From positions 372,001 through 436,000 of the forward strand of contig CAVUSJ010000004.1 in NCBI GenBank assembly GCA_963744105.1: DNA of 64,000 nucleotides. The letters run 5' to 3'. Of the stretch, positions 49,574-58,543 are shown one piece after another; positions within the stretch are counted from its first letter, which is position 1, and the number at the start of each line of letters is the position of its first letter. The position numbers and the translations under genes are program-made. Origin of the DNA: DASUPK01 sp963744105 (lineage in GTDB: Bacteria > Actinomycetota > Thermoleophilia > Solirubrobacterales > 70-9). A model generated the notes under the pieces. It searched no databases. It was not told the origin of the DNA and saw nothing but the letters and a program-made list of their open reading frames with translations.

Positions 49574-49983
49574 GCGCGAACTACCAGCACCGGGCGGTCG
49601 GACAGCTGAACCAGCTTGAAGGGAGTGGCCCCGATGATCGCGCCGACCACCGGGTGATCGCCATGGCTGCCGACGACGATCATGCGCGCGTCGTGCTTCT
49701 CGGCGGCGGTCATCAGGGCATCGTGGGGATGCTCGTTGATCATCTCGACCTTGCACTTGACCTTGGCCGCCTTGGCCGCGTCGATCGCTTCCTTTGTCAC
49801 CTTCTGGCCGTACTCCTCGACCGCCTTGCGCTGCTCGGGAACCTCGCCACCGCCGTAGCCGCCCGGAGCGGCGGCGAAGACGATCACCAGGCCGTCCTTC
49901 AGGGCCTTCGCGAACTCGAATGCCTGGTCGAGGGCCGACTTCGAGGAGTCGGAGCCGTCATATCCAATGACTATCTCGCTCAT
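49570..49983 (-). CDS. Universal stress protein (UspA family)
   Basis: 137 residues. The nucleotide-binding motif is visible as IVVGSHGDHPVVGAIIGATPFKLVQ, in which the usual G-x2-G-x9-G-S/T pattern is altered (second Gly replaced), so ATP binding is uncertain. It is ten bases after the APC permease gene and overlaps PotA, within the polyamine operon, which joins stress and transport functions. Confidence 0.85.
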   Translation of the reverse strand: MSEIVIGYDGSDSSKSALDQAFEFAKALKDGLVIVFAAAPGGYGGGEVPEQRKAVEEYGQKVTKEAIDAAKAAKVKCKVEMINEHPHDALMTAAEKHDARMIVVGSHGDHPVVGAIIGATPFKLVQLSDRPVLVVRA

Positions 49984-49993
49984 CGTCTTCTCC

Positions 49994-51541
49994 TCAGTCC
50001 GACATCACGGACGCTTCGCCTTTGACGGTTCCCTCGAGGACGCCGGGCTCGGCAGTCTCCCACTTGCGCTTGAAGAACTTCGGGTAGGCGATGTTGGCGA
50101 ACACCATCACGACGACGCCGATGAGCAGCCCGCCCACGCCGATCGCGACAGGAGTTCCCACTCCCAGAAAGCCACCCGAATAGTTGACGTCGGTGCTTGT
50201 GGTCTTGTAGTCCAGGAAGGCCTTGACGAAGATGAAGGTGAGCATCGCCCCGCCTAGGAAGGGCGCCACTCCGACCATGATGAAGTTCTTCAGGCTCTTG
50301 AAGATCTCCTTGCGGTAGTAGACGACGCAGGCAAAGCCGGTCAACCCGTAGTAGAAGGCGATCCCGAAGCCGATCCCGGTGATCGAGTCGCTGAGCACGT
50401 TCTGGCTGACGTTGATGATGGCCAGCGTCCAGATCAGCGACACGGCCCCCATCACGAGCGTCGAGACGTCGGGTGTCAGATACCGCGGGTGGATCCGCCC
50501 GAAGATCTTGGGGATCGAGCCGAAGCGGGCCATCGACAGCGTGGTCCTGGCGGTCGGCAGGATGGTCGTCTGCGTCGATGCCGAGGCCGAGGTGAGCACG
50601 GCGATGATCAGGATCTTGTCGAGCGGTGACCCGAGGACAGGCCCGCCGAGGGCGCTCAGCACGTCGTTTCCATGGTGCTTCAGGAACGTCGTGCCGGCGT
50701 AGGCCTGGGCCGCTGTGGCCACAACGACGTAGATCAGCACGAGCAGGATCGTGCTCATGACTGCGGCTCGCCCTGGCCCGTTGGCGCTGTCCTTGGATTC
50801 CTCATTGACGCAGACGCCGCTGTCCCAGCCCCAATAGATGAACACTCCCAGGAGGACGCCGTCCACCAGCGCCGTTGTGCCGCCGTGGAGCGTGAACGGG
50901 TTGAACCAATCCGCCTGGACGCGGAAGCCGCCCGGGTCGCCGAAGTAGACCTTTGCCAGGGCGACCGCAGCGAAGAGGGCGAGTGCCGCGATCTCGGCGG
51001 CGAGCAGGAAGTACTGGGTGCGAGCCGACAGCTCGATGCCGACCCAGCAGATCCAGGTCATCACGATGATCCAGATCGCGGCGACGATGCTGACGTCGAG
51101 AAGGTTGGTTGCGGCCGCATCGAGGCCGAAGAGCAGGAATGTGTAGACACCCGCGATGTAGGCGAGGGCCGCCATCACGATGACATCGGTGACGACGATC
51201 GCCCAGCCCGTCAGCCAGCCGAGCCGCGGCCCCATCGCTCTCGTCACCCAGGTGAAGCTGGTGCCACAGTCCGGGTCGGCCCTGTTCATGTAGTAGTAGG
51301 CGGCGGCGATCAGCAGCATCGGGATGAAGGAGACGATCATCACCGCCGGCGCGTGGAACCCCATCCCCCCGACCGCGACTACGAACCCGAGGGTGGCCGC
51401 GAGGCTGTACCCGGGCGCCGTGGACGCCACTCCGATGACCAGGTTCGAGATATAGCCGAGCGCTCCTGACTTGAGGCCCTTGCCACCGGCCGCAGCACCC
51501 TCCGGGTCACTTGCCGGAACCGGCATCGTCGCGCTCTCCAA
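49994..51541 (-). CDS. APC-family amino acid/polyamine permease
   Basis: 515 residues with twelve transmembrane helices. The N-terminal GALGYISNLVIGVASTAPGYSLAATLG contains the conserved Gly-rich unwound TM1 of APC transporters, and CGTSFTWVTRAMGPRLGWLTGW follows as in amino-acid permeases. It is the first gene of an eight-gene operon that runs on through Usp, PotABCD and RsbV/RsbW. Substrate may be an amino acid or polyamine such as putrescine. Confidence 0.85.
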   Translation of the reverse strand: MESATMPVPASDPEGAAAGGKGLKSGALGYISNLVIGVASTAPGYSLAATLGFVVAVGGMGFHAPAVMIVSFIPMLLIAAAYYYMNRADPDCGTSFTWVTRAMGPRLGWLTGWAIVVTDVIVMAALAYIAGVYTFLLFGLDAAATNLLDVSIVAAIWIIVMTWICWVGIELSARTQYFLLAAEIAALALFAAVALAKVYFGDPGGFRVQADWFNPFTLHGGTTALVDGVLLGVFIYWGWDSGVCVNEESKDSANGPGRAAVMSTILLVLIYVVVATAAQAYAGTTFLKHHGNDVLSALGGPVLGSPLDKILIIAVLTSASASTQTTILPTARTTLSMARFGSIPKIFGRIHPRYLTPDVSTLVMGAVSLIWTLAIINVSQNVLSDSITGIGFGIAFYYGLTGFACVVYYRKEIFKSLKNFIMVGVAPFLGGAMLTFIFVKAFLDYKTTSTDVNYSGGFLGVGTPVAIGVGGLLIGVVVMVFANIAYPKFFKRKWETAEPGVLEGTVKGEASVMSD

Positions 51542-51635
51542 TTTGTCTCCTTCCCCGTGCAGGCTGCGATTGGCCTAGCTGGACGCCCGACCCTAGGAAC
51601 CTCGACGAATCGTCGCAAGGGGCGAAAGCCCTAAA

Positions 51636-51666
51636 AGTGGATACCACTGTTGTACAGCGTGTACAA
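51636..51666. promoter_or_regulatory. Two adjacent palindromes, candidate PucR operator
   Basis: AGTGG-ATA-CCACT (51636-51648) and TTGTACA-GCG-TGTACAA (51650-51666) are perfect and separated by one base. They lie in the 219-base gap between the divergent APC/Pot operon and the transaminase/PucR operon; a TTGTACG half-site repeats at 51726, near the transaminase start. A regulator such as the PucR protein encoded downstream could act on both directions from here. Confidence 0.6.
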
Positions 51667-51760
51667 GTCCGCCAAGGCTGATTTCACATCATTCCGCTTG
51701 TGGGGCCGCGCAGCTGGGGGTAGCGTTGTACGGTGAGGCTAGAGAGACTGGAGGAGAGGG

Positions 51761-53152
51761 ATGGCAGCCAGCAGCGCCACGCAGACCGCCAAAACTGAGG
51801 CAAATGCGCTCCAGGAGCAGGCCCAGCGCCACCTCTGGATGCACTTCACGCGCATGGGCTCGTTCGGGCCCGAGCACGAGGTGCCGATCATCGTGCGCGG
51901 CGAAGGCTGCTACGTCTGGGACGATCACGGCAACCGCTATCTCGACGGCCTCTCTGCGCTCTTCTGCGTCAACTCCGGTCACGGCCGCGCCGAGCTCGGC
52001 GACGCGATGGCCGCCCAGGTCCGCGAGCTCGACTTCATCACCGTCTGGAGCTACGCCCATCCCCGGGCGATCGAGCTCGCCACCCGGATCGCCTCGCTGG
52101 CGCCCGGCGACCTGAACCGGGTGTTCTTCACCAACAGCGGATCTGAGGCGGTGGAGTCGGCCTTGAAGCTGACGCGCAGCTATCACCGGATGAGGGGCAA
52201 CGGCCAGAAGACCAAGTTCGTCGCCCGCCAGATCGCCTACCACGGCACCACCCTCGGCGCCCTCAGTGCCACCGGCATCCCGGAGCTCCGCAGCCACTTC
52301 GAGCCGCTGGCCCCCGGTGGCGTCCATGTGCCGAACACGGACAGCTACCGCTGGCCCGCCGACCGCGATCCGCTCTGGGCGGCGGATTCGATCGAGGAGC
52401 GGATCCTGTTCGAGGGGCCGGAGACGGTCGCCGCGGTGATCCTCGAACCGCTGCAGAACGCCGGCGGCTGCATCCCACCGCAGGAGGGCTACTTCCAGCG
52501 GGTGCGGGAGATCTGCGACCGCTATGACGTCCTGCTGGTCTCCGACGAGGTGATCTGCGCCTGGGGACGGCTCGGCCACTACTTCGGCTGCCAGCGCTAC
52601 GGCTACCAGCCGGACATCGTCACCGTCGCCAAGGCCCTGACCTCGGCATACGTGCCGATGGGCGGCATGATCGTCACCGACCGGGTGTTCGAGCCGTATG
52701 CCGAAGGCACCGCGTCCTTCAGCCACGGCTCCACCTTTGCGGGACATCCCGTCGCGGCTGCCACGGCGATGGCGAACCTCGACGTCTTCGAGCGCGAGGA
52801 TCTCTGCGGCCACGTCCTGGCAAAGGAGGGCGAGTTCAGGGCAGCGCTGGAGTCGCTGTACGACATCCCGATCGTCGGGGATGTGCGCGGCGACGGCTTC
52901 TTCTTCGCGATCGAGCTGGTCAAGGACCAGGACTCCAAGGAGTCCCTGGAGGACGAGGAGTCCGAGAAGCTGCTCCGGGGCTATCTGTCCCGCGAGCTCT
53001 ACCGGCGCGGGCTGATCTGCCGAGCCGATGACCGCGGGGACCCGGTGGTTCAGCTCGCGCCGCCACTGATCGCGGACACCCAGCAGTTCGAGGAGATCGT
53101 GGATGTGCTCCGTCCCGTCCTCGAGGAGTCCGCACGTCGCGTAGGACGCTGA
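51761..53152 (+). CDS. Class III aminotransferase (omega-amino acid/polyamine:pyruvate type)
   Basis: 463 residues, ATG with GGAGGAGAGGG upstream. NSGSEAVESALKLTR, ARQIAYHGTTLGALSATG, LLVSDEVICAWGRLG with the PLP Asp and TVAKALTSAYVPMGG with the Schiff-base Lys identify a fold-type I class III transaminase. Members use pyruvate as acceptor for beta-alanine, putrescine or taurine. An alanine dehydrogenase gene later in the operon can regenerate pyruvate and release ammonia, and an aldehyde dehydrogenase can oxidise the product, which favours an amine substrate. Stop overlaps the PucR start (TGATG). Confidence 0.88.
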   Translation: MAASSATQTAKTEANALQEQAQRHLWMHFTRMGSFGPEHEVPIIVRGEGCYVWDDHGNRYLDGLSALFCVNSGHGRAELGDAMAAQVRELDFITVWSYAHPRAIELATRIASLAPGDLNRVFFTNSGSEAVESALKLTRSYHRMRGNGQKTKFVARQIAYHGTTLGALSATGIPELRSHFEPLAPGGVHVPNTDSYRWPADRDPLWAADSIEERILFEGPETVAAVILEPLQNAGGCIPPQEGYFQRVREICDRYDVLLVSDEVICAWGRLGHYFGCQRYGYQPDIVTVAKALTSAYVPMGGMIVTDRVFEPYAEGTASFSHGSTFAGHPVAAATAMANLDVFEREDLCGHVLAKEGEFRAALESLYDIPIVGDVRGDGFFFAIELVKDQDSKESLEDEESEKLLRGYLSRELYRRGLICRADDRGDPVVQLAPPLIADTQQFEEIVDVLRPVLEESARRVGR

Positions 53153-54702
53153 TGCTCACGGTCGACAGCCTCACCTCCGAGCTCGGCCTGAAGATCGCGG
53201 CCGGAGAGAAGGGCGCTGTCGAGGGCGAGATCCGCTGGGTACACATCACGGAGCTCCGCGACCCGACACCATGGCTCTCCGGTGGGGAGTTGCTCCTGAC
53301 CACCGGGATCAGGCTGGAGACCGCCGATCAACAGCGCAAGTTCATCAACCTCCTCGCCGATGCAGGTGTCGCCGGTCTCGGCTTCGGCACCGGCTTCGAT
53401 CACGCCAAGGTCCCGAAGGCAATCGTCTCGACGGCCGAGGAGGCCGGCTTTCCGGTCTTCGAGGTCCCGTACGAAACCCCGTTCATCGCGATCACCGAGG
53501 CTGCCTTCAGCCGCCTGGTCAACGAACAGTACGACGTGCTCTCACGCGGGATCGCGGTGAACGAGCGCCTCGAGCGGCTGGTCCTGCAGGGCGGTGGCCT
53601 CGACGAGATCGCCCGCGAGATCGCGGCCGCGATCAGCGGCAGCTCCGTCGTCCTCGACGCGCGAGGAGAGGTCCTGGCGAGCGGCGGGCGGCGCCTACCC
53701 GAGTACCTGATCGACGCCATTCGCGCCGAGGTGCAGCCCCGGGGGACCGCGGCCGCGCCATTCGTGCCGAACCAGTCGGATCTGCGCGGGAGGGCCCTCG
53801 CCCATCCGGTCTCTCCCAGGGCGGGCGCGGCCGAGGCGTGGCTCGTGGTGGTGCGGCGCTCGGGCGAGTTGGGCGACTTCGAGCGGCTCTGCGTGCAGCA
53901 GGCCGCGATCGTCGTGGCGCTGGAACTGATGCGCGAGCGCGTCGCCCGCGAGACCGAGCGGCGGCTCTCCGGCGAGGTCCTCGCGGCGACCCTCTCGGGG
54001 CGCCTGGCGCCGGACGACATCCGCGACCGCCTCGCCCCGTTCGGGATCGGCGAGCGGGCGGTCGTGCTTGCCTTCGAGCTGGGCGATGCGGCCGCTGCGG
54101 AGCCGACCCTCGCCGAGCACCTGGCCGCCGAGAACCGGGCCGCCCTGGTCGCGCCCCACCCGGCCGGGCGGCGGGAGCTGCTCTGCGCCGTGGTCGACGG
54201 CTCCAAGGGAGAGCCGCTTGAGCTGGCGACCCAGGCGCGGCGGGCGCTGGAGGCCGTGCACGGGCCGACCCGCACCGCCACCAGCCGCGCCCTGCCCACC
54301 GAGCGGGTCCGCCACTCGTTCCACGAGGCGCGCTGCGCGCTCGAGGCGACCGCGTTCGCCAACGGCGCGGCGCCCGATGTCGCGTCCCACCGCGACCTCG
54401 GCGCCTTCACGTTGCTTCTCTCCGTCCAGGACGGCGAGGCGCTCCGCCTGTACTGTGAGAGCGTCCTCGGTCCGATCGAGGACTCCGATGAGCGCTACGC
54501 CGGCGAGCTGCTCCGCTCGCTGGAGGCGTACATCGACCGCAACGGCCACTGGGAGCGCGCCGCCAGCGACTGCTACTGCCATCGCCACACCCTCCGCTAC
54601 CGCATCAAGCGCATCGAGGAGCTCACCGGGCGAGACCTGAGCCGGGCGAACGACCGCGTCGAGCTCTGGCTCGCCCTGCGCGCCAGGGAGCTGATCGCGT
54701 GA
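53152..54702 (+). CDS. PucR-family transcriptional regulator
   Basis: 516 residues. The N-terminal PucR sensor domain (VHITELRDPTPWLSGGELLLTTGI, GLGFGTGFDHAKVP) is followed by a GGDEF-like middle segment and the C-terminal HTH_30 with YIDRNGHWERAASDCYCHRHTLRYRIKRIEELTGRDL. PucR-type activators control purine, gamma-aminobutyrate and related catabolism after sensing an intermediate. It is coupled to the transaminase gene (TGATG) and the saccharopine-type dehydrogenase gene (GTGA). It probably binds the palindromes before its operon. Confidence 0.88.
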   Translation: MLTVDSLTSELGLKIAAGEKGAVEGEIRWVHITELRDPTPWLSGGELLLTTGIRLETADQQRKFINLLADAGVAGLGFGTGFDHAKVPKAIVSTAEEAGFPVFEVPYETPFIAITEAAFSRLVNEQYDVLSRGIAVNERLERLVLQGGGLDEIAREIAAAISGSSVVLDARGEVLASGGRRLPEYLIDAIRAEVQPRGTAAAPFVPNQSDLRGRALAHPVSPRAGAAEAWLVVVRRSGELGDFERLCVQQAAIVVALELMRERVARETERRLSGEVLAATLSGRLAPDDIRDRLAPFGIGERAVVLAFELGDAAAAEPTLAEHLAAENRAALVAPHPAGRRELLCAVVDGSKGEPLELATQARRALEAVHGPTRTATSRALPTERVRHSFHEARCALEATAFANGAAPDVASHRDLGAFTLLLSVQDGEALRLYCESVLGPIEDSDERYAGELLRSLEAYIDRNGHWERAASDCYCHRHTLRYRIKRIEELTGRDLSRANDRVELWLALRARELIA

Positions 54703-55793
54703 GGGTCGCGATCCTCGGGGCCGGGGGGACGATCGCGCCGGCGATCGTCCGCGACCTGGCAGAGTCCGAGGAGGCGCAGGGGATGCGCCTGCTCGATCTC
54801 GACCTGCGCCGCGCCGAGGCCGTCGCGAGCCAGCATGGCGGCGAAAAGAGCAAGGCGATGCGGGCCGACGCGAGCGCCAACCTGGCCGAACAGCTCGCTG
54901 AGATCGACGTGCTGGTCAACTCCGCTCACTACCCGCTCAACCTGAAGGCGATGGAGGCCTGTCTCGAGGCCGGCTGTCACTACATGGACCTGGGCGGCCT
55001 CTACCACGTCACTGCCCAACAGCTCGAGCTCAGTACGCGCTTCGAGCAACAGGATCTCACCGCGATCCTGGGCGCGGGGTCGGCCCCCGGCAAGACCAAT
55101 CTGATGGCCGCCCGCGCCGTACGCGAGCTCGGCGGCGAGGCAGGATCGATCATGGTCGCCGCCGCCGGCCGGGATCTCGATCCCCCGGGCGGGATGGCCT
55201 TCCCCTATGCGGTGCGGACCCTGATCGCCGAGATCAGCAGGCCGCCAATGGCTCTGGTCTCCGGAAGGCCGAAGGAGCTCGAGCCGATGCAGGCCGGCCC
55301 GCTCGTCGACTTCGGCGACCCGATCGGCGAGGCCGAGACGATCTTCACTCTGCACTCCGAGGTCCTCACATTCGGCAAGAGCTTCGGCGCTCAAGACGTC
55401 ACGTTCGCCCTGTCGCTTTCGCCACAGGTCCTCGAGCTGCTCCAGGAGCTGGCGGAGGCGAGCGAGGACCGGGTGGCCGAGGCGGCTCGTGCGGCCAATC
55501 CGCCCTCTCCCAACACCGTCTCCGCGCACATCGTCGACGCGGTCGCAGGCGAGAGGACGATTCGCGCCGCGAGCTTCACCCCGGCCAACCCCGACTGGCG
55601 GCTCGGCGGCGGCGTGATCTCAACCGGCTCGGTGGCGGCAGCGGCCGTTCGCCTGCTCGCTCGCGGCGAGATCACCGCCCGCGGGGCGCTGCCGCCCGAG
55701 CGCTGCATCGATCCCGAGGCGATGTTCGCCGAGCTGGAGACACGCGGCGTGCGCTTCGAGTTCGAGGAACGCGCGACCGAGGTGACCCGATGA
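54699..55793 (+). CDS. Saccharopine dehydrogenase-like NAD(P)-binding protein
   Basis: 364 residues, GTG start overlapping the PucR stop. The N-terminal Rossmann motif VAILGAGGTIAPAIVRDL, then VLVNSAHYPLNLKAMEACLEAG and HYMDLGG, are shared with saccharopine-dehydrogenase-type enzymes. The later AILGAGSAPGKTNLMAARAVREL segment is also conserved. The lysine-pathway members form or split a secondary amine from glutamate; here the operon suggests an amine or amino-acid catabolic step. Confidence 0.8.
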   Translation: MRVAILGAGGTIAPAIVRDLAESEEAQGMRLLDLDLRRAEAVASQHGGEKSKAMRADASANLAEQLAEIDVLVNSAHYPLNLKAMEACLEAGCHYMDLGGLYHVTAQQLELSTRFEQQDLTAILGAGSAPGKTNLMAARAVRELGGEAGSIMVAAAGRDLDPPGGMAFPYAVRTLIAEISRPPMALVSGRPKELEPMQAGPLVDFGDPIGEAETIFTLHSEVLTFGKSFGAQDVTFALSLSPQVLELLQELAEASEDRVAEAARAANPPSPNTVSAHIVDAVAGERTIRAASFTPANPDWRLGGGVISTGSVAAAAVRLLARGEITARGALPPERCIDPEAMFAELETRGVRFEFEERATEVTR

Positions 55794-55824
55794 GAGGGGT
55801 TCTGCGGGAAGAGCAGGCGTCATC

Positions 55825-56955
55825 GTGAAGGTTGGGGTCCCGACGGAGATCAAGGAGGACGAGTACCGCGTCGCGTTGACGCCCGCGGGAGCCCGCGAGC
55901 TGACCGACCGCGGTCACGAGGTCCTGATCCAGGCCGGGGCAGGCGAGGGCAGCTCGCTCGCTGACGACGCCTACAGCGCCCAGGGCGCGACGGTCCTGCC
56001 GGACGCGGCCGCCGTCTTCGAGCAGGCCGAGATGATCCTGGGGGTGAAGGAGCCCCAGCCCTCAGAGGTCGAGCTGCTCCGATCGGAGCACACCCTCTTC
56101 ACCTACCTGCACCTAGCGCCGGCGCCGGATCTGACCAAGGGCCTGCAGGAGAGCGGCGCCATCTGCGTCGCCTACGAGACGGTCGAGGACTCGGAGGGCC
56201 GCCTGCCGCTGCTCGCCCCGATGAGCGAGGTCGCGGGCAAGATCGCCACCCAGGCGGGGGCGTTCTTCCTCGAGAAGCCGCTCGGCGGGCGGGGGATCCT
56301 GCTCGGTGGCGTTCCGGGAGTCGCCGCGGCGACGGTCATGGTGATCGGCGGCGGCGCGGTCGGCATGAACGCGGCCTTCATCGCGATCGGCATGGAGGCC
56401 GACGTCTTCGTATTCGACGTCAGCATCGACAAGCTGCGCGAGCTCGACGTCGCCTTCGGCGGCCGCGCCTCGACGGTCTTCTCGTCCACGCTGGCGGTGG
56501 AGGAGATGCTGCCGCGCGCCGACCTGGTGATTGGCGCCGTCCTGGTGCACGGGGCGAGGGCGCCTTACGTTGTGCGCAAGGAGCAGCTGAAGCTGATGAA
56601 GAAGAACGCCGTCCTGGTGGACGTCGCAATCGACCAGGGAGGCTGCTTCGAGACGTCACGCCCGACCACCCACCGCGATCCGACCTTCGAGGTCGACGGG
56701 ATCACCCACTACTGCGTCGCGAACATGCCCGGCGCGGTTCCGATCACATCGACCTATGCCCTGACCAATGCCACGCTTCCCTACGTCCTGGCCCTGGCGG
56801 ACCACGGCGTCGCGGAGGCGGCACGCCGAGATCCCGGACTGAGACTCGGGATCAACGTCGCTGGCGGTACTGTCACCCATCCCGCCGTCGCGGAAGCCGT
56901 CGGGGTGGAGCACACGCCGGTCGAGGACGTGCTCGGCAGCAAACAGAAAGTCTGA
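55825..56955 (+). CDS. ald: Alanine dehydrogenase
   Basis: 376 residues, GTG start after GGGAAGAGCAGG. The family start KVGVPTEIKEDEYRVALTP, the substrate Lys/His segment TYLHLAPAP, the nucleotide-binding VMVIGGGAVGMNAAFIAIGMEADVFVFD and the late NMPGAVPITSTYALTNATLPY match alanine dehydrogenase (usual length about 370). It converts alanine to pyruvate with NADH and ammonia release and would close the cycle for the pyruvate-dependent transaminase in the same operon. Confidence 0.93.
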   Translation: MKVGVPTEIKEDEYRVALTPAGARELTDRGHEVLIQAGAGEGSSLADDAYSAQGATVLPDAAAVFEQAEMILGVKEPQPSEVELLRSEHTLFTYLHLAPAPDLTKGLQESGAICVAYETVEDSEGRLPLLAPMSEVAGKIATQAGAFFLEKPLGGRGILLGGVPGVAAATVMVIGGGAVGMNAAFIAIGMEADVFVFDVSIDKLRELDVAFGGRASTVFSSTLAVEEMLPRADLVIGAVLVHGARAPYVVRKEQLKLMKKNAVLVDVAIDQGGCFETSRPTTHRDPTFEVDGITHYCVANMPGAVPITSTYALTNATLPYVLALADHGVAEAARRDPGLRLGINVAGGTVTHPAVAEAVGVEHTPVEDVLGSKQKV

Positions 56956-56969
56956 AACAAGGAGGAGAG

Positions 56970-58466
56970 ATGGCCACCGCCACCGCGAAGCGAAACTCGA
57001 AGAGCTCCCGAGCGAGCCGGAACGGGAAGCCGAGGGCGATGACCCTCAAGAACATGATCGACGGCAAGTTCGTCGCGCCGGCCGACGGCAGAAGGGAGGA
57101 CGTCCTCAACCCCGCGACAGGCGAGGTGATCGCCAAGTCGCCGCTGTCGAGCAAGCGCGATGTCGACGCCGCCGTCAAGGCCGCCAAGACGGCCTTCGAG
57201 ACCTGGGGCGTCACCACTCCGGGCGACCGCATGGCCCTGCTGCTGAAGCTCGCCGACCGGATCGAGGAGCGCGCCGATGAGCTGGCGGACATCGAGTCCG
57301 CCGACGCCGGCAAGCCTCGCTCCGCCTTCTACGAGGACGAGATCCCCTTCATGTGCGACAACCTCCGCTACTTCGCAGGGGCGGCCCGGAACCTGGAGGG
57401 CCGCGCGACCGGCGAGTACCTCGAGGGCTACACGTCGTGGATCCGACGCGAGCCGATCGGCGTCGTCGGCCAGATCACGCCCTGGAACTACCCGATGATG
57501 ATGGCGATCTGGAAGATCGGCCCGGCTCTGGCCGCAGGCAACACGCTCGTCCTGAAGCCGGCCGAGACGACCCCGATGTCGACCCTCACCATCCTGGCCG
57601 AGCTCTGCGCCGAGGTCCTCCCGCCAGGCGTGGCGAACTTCGTCGGCGGCCACGGCGATCCGACCGGCGCCGCGATCGTGCGCCATCCGGACATCGGCAT
57701 GGTCTCCCTGACCGGCTCGCCCGAGACCGGCAAGTGGATCGCCCGGGAGTCCGCGGACACCCTGAAGCGCGTCCATCTCGAGCTCGGCGGCAAGGCGCCC
57801 GTCGTGGTCTTCGACGACGTCGACATGGACGTCGCGATGGAGACGATCGCCGGGACCGGCTACTACAACGCCGGCCAGGACTGCACCGCCGCCACCCGCG
57901 TGCTCGCCTCGAAGAAGGTCTACGACAAGGTCGTGAGCGGGCTGGCCAAGCAGGCCGAGGGCCTGAAGATCGGCGACACGATGAACGGCAACACGACGCT
58001 CGGCCCCGTCAACTCCGAGCGCCAGCTCGAGCGGGTCGAGGGATTCCTCGAGCGCCGGCCGGACAACGCTGAGGTCGTCACCGGCGGCAAGAAGGCGCGC
58101 CGGCCGGGCTTCTTCATGAAGCCGGCGGTCGTCGCGGGCCTGAAGCAGAAGGACGAGATGATCCAGAACGAGATCTTCGGCCCGGTGATCACGGTCCAGC
58201 CGTTCACCTCTGAGGAGAAGGCGATCCAGTGGGCGAACGGCACGCGCTACGGCCTCGCGTCGTCGGTGTGGACGCGCGACGTCGGCCGCGCGCTGCGGGT
58301 CTCGAAGGCGCTCCAGTTCGGATGCGTCTGGGTCAACGACCACATCCCGATCGTCTCGGAGATGCCGCACGGCGGCTACAAGCAGTCCGGCTACGGCAAG
58401 GACCTGTCGATGTACGGCCTCGAGGACTACATGCAGATCAAGCACGTGATGGCGAACATCAGCTGA
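56970..58466 (+). CDS. Aldehyde dehydrogenase (aminobutyraldehyde-type)
   Basis: 498 residues, ATG with ACAAGGAGGAGAG upstream. Key residues are present: PWNYPMMMAIWKIGPALAAGN, LTGSPETGKW, catalytic Glu in HLELGGKAPVVVF and Cys in NAGQDCTAATR, then NEIFGPVITVQPF. The first 25 residues are basic (AKRNSKSSRASRNGKPRA), an addition to the usual start. It resembles gamma-aminobutyraldehyde/betaine aldehyde enzymes. Last gene of the plus-strand operon; the paralog at 41151-42650 serves the other operon. Confidence 0.88.
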   Translation: MATATAKRNSKSSRASRNGKPRAMTLKNMIDGKFVAPADGRREDVLNPATGEVIAKSPLSSKRDVDAAVKAAKTAFETWGVTTPGDRMALLLKLADRIEERADELADIESADAGKPRSAFYEDEIPFMCDNLRYFAGAARNLEGRATGEYLEGYTSWIRREPIGVVGQITPWNYPMMMAIWKIGPALAAGNTLVLKPAETTPMSTLTILAELCAEVLPPGVANFVGGHGDPTGAAIVRHPDIGMVSLTGSPETGKWIARESADTLKRVHLELGGKAPVVVFDDVDMDVAMETIAGTGYYNAGQDCTAATRVLASKKVYDKVVSGLAKQAEGLKIGDTMNGNTTLGPVNSERQLERVEGFLERRPDNAEVVTGGKKARRPGFFMKPAVVAGLKQKDEMIQNEIFGPVITVQPFTSEEKAIQWANGTRYGLASSVWTRDVGRALRVSKALQFGCVWVNDHIPIVSEMPHGGYKQSGYGKDLSMYGLEDYMQIKHVMANIS

Positions 58467-58511
58467 GGCTCGGGCCGGTCCCGAGGTCCGTGTAGAGCAC
58501 CGATGACGAGA

Positions 58512-58543
58512 CTGCTCCCGGCGAGAAACCTTGCCGGGAGCAG
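58512..58543 (+). promoter_or_regulatory. Perfect hairpin ending at a start codon
   Basis: CTGCTCCCGGC (58512-58522) pairs with GCCGGGAGCAG (58533-58543), eleven perfect pairs with a ten-base loop. The 3' arm contains the only SD candidate (GGGAG) and the ATG of the next gene directly follows. It may terminate the aldehyde dehydrogenase operon or mask the ribosome site of the secreted-protein gene. Confidence 0.65.
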
